DNA from: Fibrobacter succinogenes
Lineage (GTDB): Bacteria > Fibrobacterota > Fibrobacteria > Fibrobacterales > Fibrobacteraceae
Reading direction: 5' to 3'
Assembly (NCBI RefSeq): GCF_902779965.1
Contig: NZ_CACZDK010000017.1
Span: 1 to 64,000 of the forward strand
DNA: 64,000 bases
Shown: positions 16,249-24,276 of the stretch, piece by piece
Layout: each line of letters begins with the position of its first letter
Numbering within the stretch: the stretch's first letter is position 1
Notes under the pieces: generated by a model
Told to the model about the DNA's origin: nothing
The model's database searches: none
What the model saw: only the letters and a program-made list of their open reading frames with translations
Made by a program: the position numbers and the translations under genes

Positions 16249-17317
16249 GACTGCCCCTCATCTCTATAATTACTTCTTGGTATTCGCTGAGTTTACCTGC
16301 TTTTTTGAGTCGCTTGAAAATTTTCTTGGGGACGCTGGGCTCTAGATATTCCCAGAAACTTTGCACGTGCGAAAGAATTTGACTATCGCCTTGGAATGTT
16401 TTGCAAGCGTTGTCGAATATGACTTGGTGCATTTGGAGAAGCTTGTCGAAAAAATTCAGCGGGGTGGCGGCGCCGTTTATATTACGGGTTTCTGCGGAAC
16501 TAGATTCCTCATTGCTGCATAAAGCTTTGTATTCCGCAGCTAGACTCGGTTTCGCTAACATCCCGCGGCCAATCATCACGCCAGCGAGCTTCGGATAGCG
16601 TCGTTCCATTTCACAAATTTGCGAAACGCTTGTGATGTCGCCGTTGTAAATGAGCGGGTGACGACATTCTTCATAAAACTTTTCGAACGACTTAAAATCA
16701 ATAGCGCCCTTGTATTGCTGTTTGCCAAGCCTTGGGTGGAGGGTAATTTGTGTGAGCGGTGTTTCGTTTAAAATTGGAAGGAGCGCAAAAGCTTCGTCAG
16801 GGGATTCTTGCCCGAGCCGCATCTTCACGGAAAATTTTATCGGCGCAGTTTTTTTTGCATTTGCCGGCGCGGTTTCGTTTGTGGCGCTAGATAATTTCGC
16901 GATTTCGTCCATGATTTTTTGGACGGTTGGCGCATCGTTCAATAGCCCGGCACCGCGATGACGATTGACTTGCATCGGGAAAGGGCATCCCATGTTGAAG
17001 TCGATTTCCGTGTAGCCTTTGGCGATTAATGCGTCTGCGAGAATTTTAAATTCATCGACGCTGTTTGCGATGATTTGCGGAATCTCGCGAGCATTCAAAT
17101 CGCGCGCATTCCCTTCCGCGATGTCCGCGCATTTTGCATTTGCGCAATCAGCATTCGCGCATTCTAAATCGCGCAAATCTTTTTCGCGCGGCTTCCCGTT
17201 TTCAATTCGCAAGAATGGTGCGTAATAAGCGTTCACTCCGCCAAAAATTTCAGCGTGGGCTTTTCGATAAATACCCGTCGTGTAACCTTGTAGCGGTGCG
17301 AATAAAATTTTTAACAT
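16241..17317 (-). CDS. dus: tRNA-dihydrouridine synthase family protein
   Basis: An FMN enzyme reducing uridine to dihydrouridine in tRNA. Visible motifs are the N-terminal FAPLQGYTTGIYRKAH, the catalytic segment DFNMGCPFPMQVNRHRGAGL with the active Cys, FSVKMRLG, ITLHPRLGKQQY, LIYNGDI and GVMIGRGMLAKP. Order and length fit DusA/B-like proteins. Three low-complexity Ala/Asn-rich segments look inserted: residues about 45-72 (ECANADCANAKCADIAEG), about 143-160 (SSATNETAPANAKK) and about 275-290. The first is encoded by short GCGCATTC/CGCAAAT words. It lies 51 bases after rdgB. Confidence 0.88.
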   Translation of the reverse strand: MLKILFAPLQGYTTGIYRKAHAEIFGGVNAYYAPFLRIENGKPREKDLRDLECANADCANAKCADIAEGNARDLNAREIPQIIANSVDEFKILADALIAKGYTEIDFNMGCPFPMQVNRHRGAGLLNDAPTVQKIMDEIAKLSSATNETAPANAKKTAPIKFSVKMRLGQESPDEAFALLPILNETPLTQITLHPRLGKQQYKGAIDFKSFEKFYEECRHPLIYNGDITSVSQICEMERRYPKLAGVMIGRGMLAKPSLAAEYKALCSNEESSSAETRNINGAATPLNFFDKLLQMHQVIFDNACKTFQGDSQILSHVQSFWEYLEPSVPKKIFKRLKKAGKLSEYQEVIIEMRGSRE

Positions 17318-17368
17318 GGCGCGATTTTTGCGAACCTTTAAATTCTTGCGAACTTTCGGCTATTCTCG

Positions 17369-17995
17369 TTATTTTCCGAGTGCTTTCTTCAAAGCTCTGA
17401 TGGCGTTTCCACGATGGCTGATAACTTTTTTCTCTTCAAGTTCCATTTGCGCAAACGTTCTTGTTTCGCCATCCGGAACAAAAAGCGGATCGTAGCCAAA
17501 GCCCATGTTGCCAACGGGCGCGTGATTGATTTCGCCGCGGCATTCGCCTTCGAAAATAATCGGCTCGCTAATGACAAATTTACCACTTTCGTTTTTGGTT
17601 ACGGTCTGGTACGAAAGTGCGCAGAAATAGCGGGCTTTGCGATCTTCGATGCCTTCAAGCTTTTGCATCAATTTGACGTTGTTGGCTTCATCATCGCCGT
17701 GCTTGCCGCAATAGCGGGCACTGTAAATGCCTGGTTCGCCGTTCAATGCAAAAACTTCGAGTCCGGAATCATCGGCGAGTACGGTTGCTTCGATGTTTCG
17801 TTTGGCGAGCCATAGAGCTGTTGTGCTCGATTTGATAATGGCGTTCTCGGCAAACGAGTCTCCGTCTTCGATAATGTCTTCGTCGAAACCAATATCTTTT
17901 AATGTTTTAAATTCGTAATGATCGGTTCCCAAAATATGGGCGAAGTCTCTAATTTTTCCGGCGCTACCGGTTGCGATAACAAAAAGGTGTTTCAT
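17369..17995 (-). CDS. rdgB: XTP/dITP pyrophosphatase (RdgB/HAM1 family)
   Basis: It cleans the nucleotide pool by hydrolysing dITP, XTP and dHAPTP-type bases to monophosphates. The 208-aa protein has the family start FVIATGSAGKIRDFAHILG, then AENAIIKSSTTALWL, VLADDSGLEVFALNGEPGIYSARYCG, GFGYDPLFVPDGETRTFAQM and the end EEKKVISHRGNAIRALK, all diagnostic HAM1 motifs. It is the first gene of the minus-strand group. Its upstream region is a repeat cluster and no clear promoter stands out. Confidence 0.95.
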   Translation of the reverse strand: MKHLFVIATGSAGKIRDFAHILGTDHYEFKTLKDIGFDEDIIEDGDSFAENAIIKSSTTALWLAKRNIEATVLADDSGLEVFALNGEPGIYSARYCGKHGDDEANNVKLMQKLEGIEDRKARYFCALSYQTVTKNESGKFVISEPIIFEGECRGEINHAPVGNMGFGYDPLFVPDGETRTFAQMELEEKKVISHRGNAIRALKKALGK

Positions 17996-18146
17996 AAATT
18001 AGTGGTTAGTAAGCAGTGGTTAGTAAACAGGAATGAATTTAGTGGTTTGTAAGCAGAGGCTAGTAAATAGTGGTTAGTATGTAGGGATGTAAAAGGAACA
18101 TTCTTATTGCAATCCTAACCACTAACCACTGACCACTAATCACTAG
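17996..18146. repeat. AGTGGTTAGTAAGC inverted-repeat element
   Basis: The left half repeats AGTGGTTAGTAAGCAG words four times (from 18000). After AGGAATG/ACATTCTTATTGCAATCC the right half carries the complement (CTAACCACTAACCACTGACC, 18115-18134). A closely matching element lies at 47580-47697. Together they define a large hairpin with heptamer-like words that contain stop codons. Confidence 0.75.
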
Positions 18147-18371
18147 CTAGTACTTCTCCGGTTTCATGACTATCAAAATGGCGTCAACTATAGTTCCTAT
18201 ACCAAAAAGTCCACCGGTAAAGAGCCAAAGAAGTCCCGTCCAAATTTTCCCTTCGTAGAAACGGTGCAAACCGCAGATCCCGGGAAAAATGAAAATGGGG
18301 GCGAGGCAAAAACCAGGGATGAGGCATAGGATGAGCGCAATCCATTTATTATGTTCACCTTTAGCGGGCAT
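18147..18371 (-). CDS. TM2-domain membrane protein
   Basis: A 74-aa protein with two membrane helices (WIALILCLIPGFCLAPIFIF and TGLLWLFTGGLFGIGTIVDA) flanking GICGLHRFYEGK, which is the TM2 domain pattern (GxxGxHRFYxGK). Function unknown. The start at 18371 (MPAKGEHNKW) has an AAGGAG Shine-Dalgarno; an upstream in-frame ATG at 18440 would add 23 unlikely residues from repeat sequence. It is flanked by repeat elements on both sides. Confidence 0.85.
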   Translation of the reverse strand: MPAKGEHNKWIALILCLIPGFCLAPIFIFPGICGLHRFYEGKIWTGLLWLFTGGLFGIGTIVDAILIVMKPEKY

Positions 18372-18418
18372 AAAGACTCCTTGTTTGTTACGATTATAAT
18401 TTAGAAAATGTGTGTTCA

Positions 18419-18490
18419 ATGGTCGATAGTCAATGGTCAATAGTCAATAGCTGGTAACCCATAACTGATAACTAATGACCAAAGACCGAT
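18419..18490. repeat. GTCAATAGTCAATGG inverted element
   Basis: GGTCGATAGTCAATGGTCAA and TAGTCAATAGCTGG on the left, and AACTGATAACTAATGACC plus AAAGACC on the right, form an imperfect hairpin between the divergent TM2 and SGNH genes. It has the same heptamer-like design as the other intergenic elements. Confidence 0.6.
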
Positions 18491-18530
18491 TCTGCTAGCT
18501 TCAACATTTATTATAATTCTTTTTGTGAAA

Positions 18531-20486
18531 ATGAAAAAAATATCTCTTTCCTTATTGAGCCTTGCCGGTTTTTCGGCGGGCATGTTCCTTGCTGCATCCT
18601 GTGCTGCGCCATCTGTCAATCCTTCTGTACAGGCTACGGAATCCGCGCCGCCTGTGGTGCATGTTCCGGTTTATGCGGCTCCTGTAACGGTCTTCGAAAT
18701 GCGCGTGCTCGATTTCGATAAGCAAGTTCGCGTCGTTGAAAAGCCAACGCTTGCGGCTCTTGACTTTGCGGCGTATTTCTCGAACCCGATTCGCATGGCG
18801 GGGATGGACGAAAAGCCTGAAAACTATACCGGCAAAAAGGCCAAAGCTCCGATTGCGGAATACCCGTTCCCGATGCTCGATTCTATTTCGGAATATGAAC
18901 CGGATGCTGTTGCGGGGGTAGCGCCGATTGCGTGGGAACCTTTTGCAAAAATTCTCTATGCGCAGACGGGTGATGACGCCCTTACAAAAACATTGAATGA
19001 AGTCGAAGCTGTCAAGTGGGATGAACCGGATGTGTTCCGTGCGTTCCAGACGGTGAGCCGTTTGTGGGGCGTTCCTGGAACCGGTGAGAATCAAGGCAAG
19101 GTGGAATGGTGGGCCGAAGTGATGCCCGCTGTTTGGACCGGACGCGCTCCGTTCTATGGCAAACTCAAGATTGTTTCGGGGGGTGAATCTGCTGAAGTCT
19201 TGAATTATTACATGACAGCAGAAATGAACTCCGAAGAGGCTATGAACTGGGCTCGTACGCTTTCTTCGTACTGGTATCCGACTTTGAATACCGATTTGGA
19301 ACAACATACTCCGGGTGCAATTTGGGAAAACTCTCGTGCGAATCGTCCGTTTGCTGTGATGCGCGGTAATCCGATGGGTAAGCCGATGTGGGTTGCTTTT
19401 GAAGTTCCTGCGTTCCGCTTGACGAATGAGCAGTTGCGCGCTGCCGCTGTTGCTGATTCTCTTGCAGCTGCCGGTGAAGTTGTGCCTGTAAACCGTACGC
19501 TCGATACGAGTTCGTATGCGCGGTTGGAAACGCTTGCGTCACTTGAAAATAGCTGCCCTGCAATGCCTGCGACAAAGAAGTTCCGCGAAGCATTAAAGAA
19601 AAAATTGGCAAAGCTCCCGAAAGAGCAAAATGCTTGGGCCGACAACGGCATGCTCTGGTTCCGCCGCAACGCAAATTATCTTGTTGCAGATAAAATTAGC
19701 GCTCAGGATAGCCTCCACAATCCGCTCCCTCGCATGATTGAACTCAAGCAATATCTGGAATCGCAAAATATTCAACTTTTAGTGGTGCCGATTCCTGTGA
19801 AAGAAGAAATCTATGCGGATAAACTTATTAAAGGAACTGATGCAGACTTGTGTGTGAACGTGAATGGCCGCGAATTTATTCGTGAAATGCTTGCTGCCGG
19901 GATCGATGTTCTTGATTTGTATCCGTCTTTGAAGGCTGCTCGCTCGGGTGACGAACCTCCGCATTACAGCTACCAGCGCTACGATACGCATTGGGCTTTG
20001 CCAGGCATGCTTGCCGCGATGGAACAACTTGCCTCCCGCGTGACGCAGTACAGCTGGTATGCCGATGCGAACCCGCAACCGGGAAGTCTCGTGATGAAGG
20101 ATACGGTGGTGCTTCGCGAAGGCGATCTCGTCGCTCATTTGGCCGATAAGGAAAAGTCCAAATATCCTGCCGATACGCTTGCCGGTATGAAAATCTACAA
20201 GGGCGACAAGGCTTATAAGGGTGGCAAAAATGCACCGATCCTCTTGATGGGCGATTCGTTCACGGGCGTATTCGAATCTGTGGACCAGAAGAGCGGTGGC
20301 CCGGGTTCGCTCCTAGCTTATGCGACAGGCCTTGATGTACAAGTGCTTACGAGCTGGGGCGGTGGCCCAGGCGTTCGCAGCCGCTTAAAGAAAATGAAAA
20401 AGGACATGCAGAGCAAGCGTCTCGTGATTTACATGATGACTGCTCGTGACTTCTGGCAGAGCCCGATGGAATGGGACGGTATCTAG
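18531..20486 (+). CDS. AlgX/AlgJ-like SGNH-hydrolase lipoprotein
   Basis: A 651-aa lipoprotein (lipobox FLAASC near residue 24). The N-terminal 330 residues are not recognised. The C-terminal 290 residues carry the AlgX/AlgJ SGNH pattern: YDTHWALPGMLAAM (the DxHW catalytic pair), LLMGDSFTGVF (GDS nucleophile block) and LVIYMMTARDF near the end. AlgX and AlgJ O-acetylate alginate in the periplasm, so an O-acyltransferase or esterase acting on a surface glycan is inferred. The start at ATG 18531 follows an in-frame GTG by 6 bases. The next gene overlaps by 16 bases, and the TIGR02171 array lies downstream. Confidence 0.75.
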   Translation: MKKISLSLLSLAGFSAGMFLAASCAAPSVNPSVQATESAPPVVHVPVYAAPVTVFEMRVLDFDKQVRVVEKPTLAALDFAAYFSNPIRMAGMDEKPENYTGKKAKAPIAEYPFPMLDSISEYEPDAVAGVAPIAWEPFAKILYAQTGDDALTKTLNEVEAVKWDEPDVFRAFQTVSRLWGVPGTGENQGKVEWWAEVMPAVWTGRAPFYGKLKIVSGGESAEVLNYYMTAEMNSEEAMNWARTLSSYWYPTLNTDLEQHTPGAIWENSRANRPFAVMRGNPMGKPMWVAFEVPAFRLTNEQLRAAAVADSLAAAGEVVPVNRTLDTSSYARLETLASLENSCPAMPATKKFREALKKKLAKLPKEQNAWADNGMLWFRRNANYLVADKISAQDSLHNPLPRMIELKQYLESQNIQLLVVPIPVKEEIYADKLIKGTDADLCVNVNGREFIREMLAAGIDVLDLYPSLKAARSGDEPPHYSYQRYDTHWALPGMLAAMEQLASRVTQYSWYADANPQPGSLVMKDTVVLREGDLVAHLADKEKSKYPADTLAGMKIYKGDKAYKGGKNAPILLMGDSFTGVFESVDQKSGGPGSLLAYATGLDVQVLTSWGGGPGVRSRLKKMKKDMQSKRLVIYMMTARDFWQSPMEWDGI

Positions 20487-21307
20487 ACGAAAGAACGCTC
20501 GCGATGCTCGCTACAGACGAAAGACGAAAGAATTATCGCTGTGACAATCAAAAAAAAGATTCTCTCTCGTCTCTCGTCTCTCGTCTATTGTCTAAACTCT
20601 TCTGGTCTGCGCTTTTTATCGCTGTTGTTGTGGCGCTTGCTTTGTTGCTTTGGAGCGGGCGTTCCGAGAATATGAGCTATCGCGAAATGGCTTGCGTTTT
20701 CGAAGAACGTGCACCTTCTTGTTTGGATTCCATTCCTGCATGGAACGAGGGGCTAGCTTTTTTTGACAGCAGTGTTGCCGCATCTCGTGACACGCTCGAA
20801 TCGCTGAAAAACTTGCTATGGAAATTTTGGGATATTGAATTTGCCGGGGCGGGTGAAGCCGCGATTGCCAAAGAATCTGTGCTCCCGCTCCGCGTTCTCG
20901 AAAATAAAAAGTCCGGTTGCATGGGGCTTTCATGGCTTGCGCTCATGGTAGCGGAATCGCGTCATTTGCCATTGAATGCGATTCTCTTGCCGGGGCATGT
21001 TTTTTTGCGCTATGAATCGTCGAATGCGTCGTTTAATCTAGAACCGAACCGTCGTGGGTATTCGTACACCGATGCTGAATATCGTGAAAAATATCAAAAG
21101 GGTCCTTGGACTGGTCTAGAATTTAGACCGCTCAAACCTAAAGAATTTGTGGGCCTAGCAGCTTTTGATATCGGTAATCTTTTCCTTGAAACAGATATCC
21201 CTCGCGCGCTTACGTGGTACCGTATGGCCGAAGAATTTTTTCCGGCATATCCGGGAATTGATGTAAATCAAACCATTGCTAAAAATAGATTGCCAAATTC
21301 ATTGTGA
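20471..21307 (+). CDS. Membrane-anchored transglutaminase-like (SirB1-type) protein
   Basis: One membrane helix (LFWSALFIAVVVALALLLW, residues about 43-61) is followed by an extracytoplasmic domain with KSGCMGLSWLALMVAE, LPGHVFLRYE and NLEPNRRGYSYTD. This is the Cys and His arrangement of the SirB1/transglutaminase-like fold, and a TPR-like tail ends the protein (ALTWYRMAEEFFPAYPG). The first 40 residues are encoded almost wholly by a repeat (20486-20588), so the start is uncertain; a TTG near 20588 just before the helix is an alternative. It overlaps the SGNH lipoprotein gene and may act with it. The reaction is unknown. Confidence 0.68.
   Translation: MGRYLDERTLAMLATDERRKNYRCDNQKKDSLSSLVSRLLSKLFWSALFIAVVVALALLLWSGRSENMSYREMACVFEERAPSCLDSIPAWNEGLAFFDSSVAASRDTLESLKNLLWKFWDIEFAGAGEAAIAKESVLPLRVLENKKSGCMGLSWLALMVAESRHLPLNAILLPGHVFLRYESSNASFNLEPNRRGYSYTDAEYREKYQKGPWTGLEFRPLKPKEFVGLAAFDIGNLFLETDIPRALTWYRMAEEFFPAYPGIDVNQTIAKNRLPNSL
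20486..20588. repeat. GACGAAAGA / TCTCTCGTC inverted repeat at a gene start
   Basis: AGACGAAAGA, then AGACGAAAGACGAAAGAA (20514-20531), face TTCTCTCTCGTCTCTCGTCT and CTCGTCTATTGTCT (20560-20593). It is an inverted form of the stop-free GTCTCTC class, placed across the start of the transglutaminase-like gene. Confidence 0.7.
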
Positions 21308-21316
21308 TTACTTATT

Positions 21317-21362
21317 TTAATGGATAATTAAGGCGTGTTTAATGGATGATCAAGGCGTGTTT
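21317..21362. repeat. 22-bp direct repeat before the TIGR02171 array
   Basis: TTTAATGGATAATTAAGGCG and TTTAATGGATGATCAAGGCG, each followed by TG, stand in tandem with a period of 22 bases, about 70 bases before the first array gene. A regulatory role is possible but unproven. Confidence 0.6.
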
Positions 21363-21429
21363 TTTAAGGGGAATAAATCAATCTGAACATTGGTTTGGGT
21401 TGGTTTAAAAAGCTATTTTTAGAGAGAAA

Positions 21430-24276
21430 ATGTTTAACTGTTTTGCTCATCCCTTGTTCCTTGAAAAGGTACTTTTTCTGGTATCGTTTTTGCTTGCTTT
21501 TTCGGGTTGTGATACTTTTTATGGTGATCACGTTTGGCTTAATGCTCCCGTGGAAAATGATAAACTCCATGACGGATTGGTTGTCGTCAAAGCTTCGAAA
21601 GTGAAAAATTCGAGCGGAGGCTCGCTTTCGTATCTTGGAACGATTTCCACAAAAGCGAAGGCGAATGAACGCCCGCAGTTGCGTGTTGCCTTGGATTACG
21701 ATTTCTCCATGGGTGTGCACGAGGTTACTTGCGCCGAATTTAAATCCATTATGGGGACAACTTTTGATGATCGGTGTAATGGTGAAGATTCGGATTTGCT
21801 GCCAGTGACAAAAGTGACCTATTTCGATGCCGTGCTTTATACGAATGAGCGCAGCAAGCGTGAAGGTTACGATACAGCTTACACGTATACCACGGCTTCT
21901 TTTGATGCCAACGGAAACTGCATCACGATGGAAGGGCTTGTTTTTCACCCAGAAGTAGATGCTTACCGTTTGCCAACGGAAGCGGAATGGCTTTTGGTAG
22001 CTGATCGTGACTGGCAACCATCGATTGAGTGGAATGCTCATAATTCTGGCTTTGAACCCAAAAATGTTTGTTCATATCCGCGCCTTCATGGTGATTTCTG
22101 CGATATGGGTGGAAACGTAAAGGAATGGGTTTCGGATTGGCTTGCGTATTTTAAGGACACGGTTATTACAAATTATGTGGGTGGGCCTGATGGTGGGGCT
22201 CTTGGCGAACGTGTGGTCAAGGGCGGCAGTTTTCGCAATGATCCATCTTCGATAAAGCTATATAATCGCGGTGATGTCTATATTGTGACTTCGGCTGCAA
22301 AGTCGGATTATCTGGGCTTTCGCATTGCGTTTGGAAAAATTCCAAATGCAGTGTGGATGGGGAGTGATGGCCGCGCGCGTGAAAGCCGAATTATTCCGAT
22401 GGCAAGTGCAACTGTTGTCAAAAATAATATAGGAACATACCGTACAAAACTCGTATTCCGTAACGATGTGACCGGAAATTTAGCGTATGTTGATTACGTC
22501 AATGGTACGTTATCGGTTTCAGAAATTGTAGATACCCTCGATTCATATCATCCTGATATTTCTCCAGACGGAAGGCTTGTCGTTTTTTGCACGGGAATGG
22601 AAGGTGTTTCTGGAAAATCCGTAGCTTATGTTCGGCCTCTTTCGTTGGGAAAAGAGAAACCGTTGAAAATCAATGTGAAGGGGAATGTTTCTATTCCGCG
22701 ATGGCGCGTATTAGAAAATGGTGATACGGTAATTGTTTATGTGTCCGATGCTGGAGACAATAAGAATGAATCGACTTTCAAGTCTACGAGTACGTGGCAG
22801 GTGAAGTATAGTCAGGGACGCTTTGGAACTCCGCAGAAGCTTTTTGACGGGGCCTATCATGGTGGTATCTCAAGTGATAACAAACTTGCTGTGACTGGAG
22901 CGCGGTTGTTGCGTGCTCGTATTGCTAGCTCTAATGGTACTTTGGCGAATGGTCGTGATACAGTTTGGTATAACGGAGAACAGGCTTGTAATGTGTCGCT
23001 TGCAAACGATGGTTCCAAGCGTGTCGCGTTCCTTGATTTCGGTGGTAAGACCGGAGCCGACTTTGTTGGCAAAAGTTATAGAACGCATGAACGTTTGCTG
23101 ATTGCCGATAGCACCGGAAAACTGATTAAAGCGATTGCGGCTCCGGATGGCTTCAGCTTTGACCATGCAGAATGGGCTTTGAATTATATAAGCTCAAAAC
23201 CGAATGGCGGTTTTATCGTTGCTACACTTACAAATCCCAATGGCGCTCATACAAAGGTAGTGCTTGTAAATGTTGACGATGGATCCGTTTTGAATTTGGC
23301 GGAAGGCGATGAACTTTGGCATCCGTGCATCTGGCGCCCCCAAAATTATATCCCAGAAAAAAGTGAACTTGACCCTGATAGTGCGGGAGTTTATTTGCAT
23401 CCTGCTGATCAATGGGGTAATATCCTTATGCGTTTCAAAATGAATTTGCTTTGGAAGTACCGCGATTCTGCGAATGTCGTGATTTTGGGCTCGTCACGAC
23501 CGATGTTTGGTGTATCTCCAACGAGATTTAGTCAACAGTTCTTTGTTGTTAATTTAGCACAAACTCCAAATTCTATTTATATGTCAAGGGATTTCTTGAA
23601 TCTCTATATTTTAAGGCACTTGAAAAATCTCAAGTATATCGTTGTTTCGCTTGATATTGATTTTTGGCATAAGCAAGATGGTATTTATGGGGACAATTTT
23701 TTCTATAACGAATTTGAAAATTATCCTGGTTATGTCTATGATAGAAATCATGATTATTGGAGTGATGGATATCCTGAGGGATTGCTTGAATATACCGAAA
23801 ATTCCGTGGGCTCGTCCGATGAAAGCATTTATATGAAAGATCGCGGGCGTTGTATGGTTGCTGCATGCAAATCCTGGCGTGATGATCCTGAAATCGAGCA
23901 AGATTCAAACTACCTTGATGCTCATTGGAATTTGATTGAAAATAGCATGGCTGCGCTTGTTTCTATTATCAAAGAGGCTGCAAAGAGAAATATTCGTGTT
24001 GTTGGGCTTATTTTCCCGCAAAGCCCTGCCTATGCAAAAACAGGATCTTTTGGACGCTATGGCTTGCGCCGTAGTTCTGCGGAAAAGCTGATTAGCGAAA
24101 TTGAAAATTTGAAAAAGGAATATCCGAATTTTGTATTGATGGATGAAAATAAAATGGGAAAGCACGAGTATCCAGACAATATGGCTATCGATGAAGACCA
24201 TTTGTGTTATGGAGGAAGTGTTTTGTTGACAGCTAAATTGGATAAATTCTTATTGTCATGGGAAGCAAAAAAATGA
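21430..24276 (+). CDS. TIGR02171-family lipoprotein, copy 1
   Basis: A 948-aa lipoprotein (lipobox LAFSGC, residues 22-27). The first third resembles the FGE-sulfatase (SUMF1-like) fold: VHEVTCAEF, LPTEAEWLLVA, GGNVKEWVSDW, RVVKGGSFRND and YLGFRIAFG. No Cys precedes the GFR motif, so formylglycine chemistry is unlikely. The middle third has propeller-like repeats (YHPDISPDGRLVVF, IPRWRVLENGDTVIVYV). The last third begins with VVILGSSRPMFG and ends with DEDHLCYGG, which I read as an SGNH-like Ser and Asp/His site. This matches the known F. succinogenes paralogous family of about 900 aa whose function is undescribed. Its stop overlaps the next copy (ATGA). Confidence 0.85.
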   Translation: MFNCFAHPLFLEKVLFLVSFLLAFSGCDTFYGDHVWLNAPVENDKLHDGLVVVKASKVKNSSGGSLSYLGTISTKAKANERPQLRVALDYDFSMGVHEVTCAEFKSIMGTTFDDRCNGEDSDLLPVTKVTYFDAVLYTNERSKREGYDTAYTYTTASFDANGNCITMEGLVFHPEVDAYRLPTEAEWLLVADRDWQPSIEWNAHNSGFEPKNVCSYPRLHGDFCDMGGNVKEWVSDWLAYFKDTVITNYVGGPDGGALGERVVKGGSFRNDPSSIKLYNRGDVYIVTSAAKSDYLGFRIAFGKIPNAVWMGSDGRARESRIIPMASATVVKNNIGTYRTKLVFRNDVTGNLAYVDYVNGTLSVSEIVDTLDSYHPDISPDGRLVVFCTGMEGVSGKSVAYVRPLSLGKEKPLKINVKGNVSIPRWRVLENGDTVIVYVSDAGDNKNESTFKSTSTWQVKYSQGRFGTPQKLFDGAYHGGISSDNKLAVTGARLLRARIASSNGTLANGRDTVWYNGEQACNVSLANDGSKRVAFLDFGGKTGADFVGKSYRTHERLLIADSTGKLIKAIAAPDGFSFDHAEWALNYISSKPNGGFIVATLTNPNGAHTKVVLVNVDDGSVLNLAEGDELWHPCIWRPQNYIPEKSELDPDSAGVYLHPADQWGNILMRFKMNLLWKYRDSANVVILGSSRPMFGVSPTRFSQQFFVVNLAQTPNSIYMSRDFLNLYILRHLKNLKYIVVSLDIDFWHKQDGIYGDNFFYNEFENYPGYVYDRNHDYWSDGYPEGLLEYTENSVGSSDESIYMKDRGRCMVAACKSWRDDPEIEQDSNYLDAHWNLIENSMAALVSIIKEAAKRNIRVVGLIFPQSPAYAKTGSFGRYGLRRSSAEKLISEIENLKKEYPNFVLMDENKMGKHEYPDNMAIDEDHLCYGGSVLLTAKLDKFLLSWEAKK

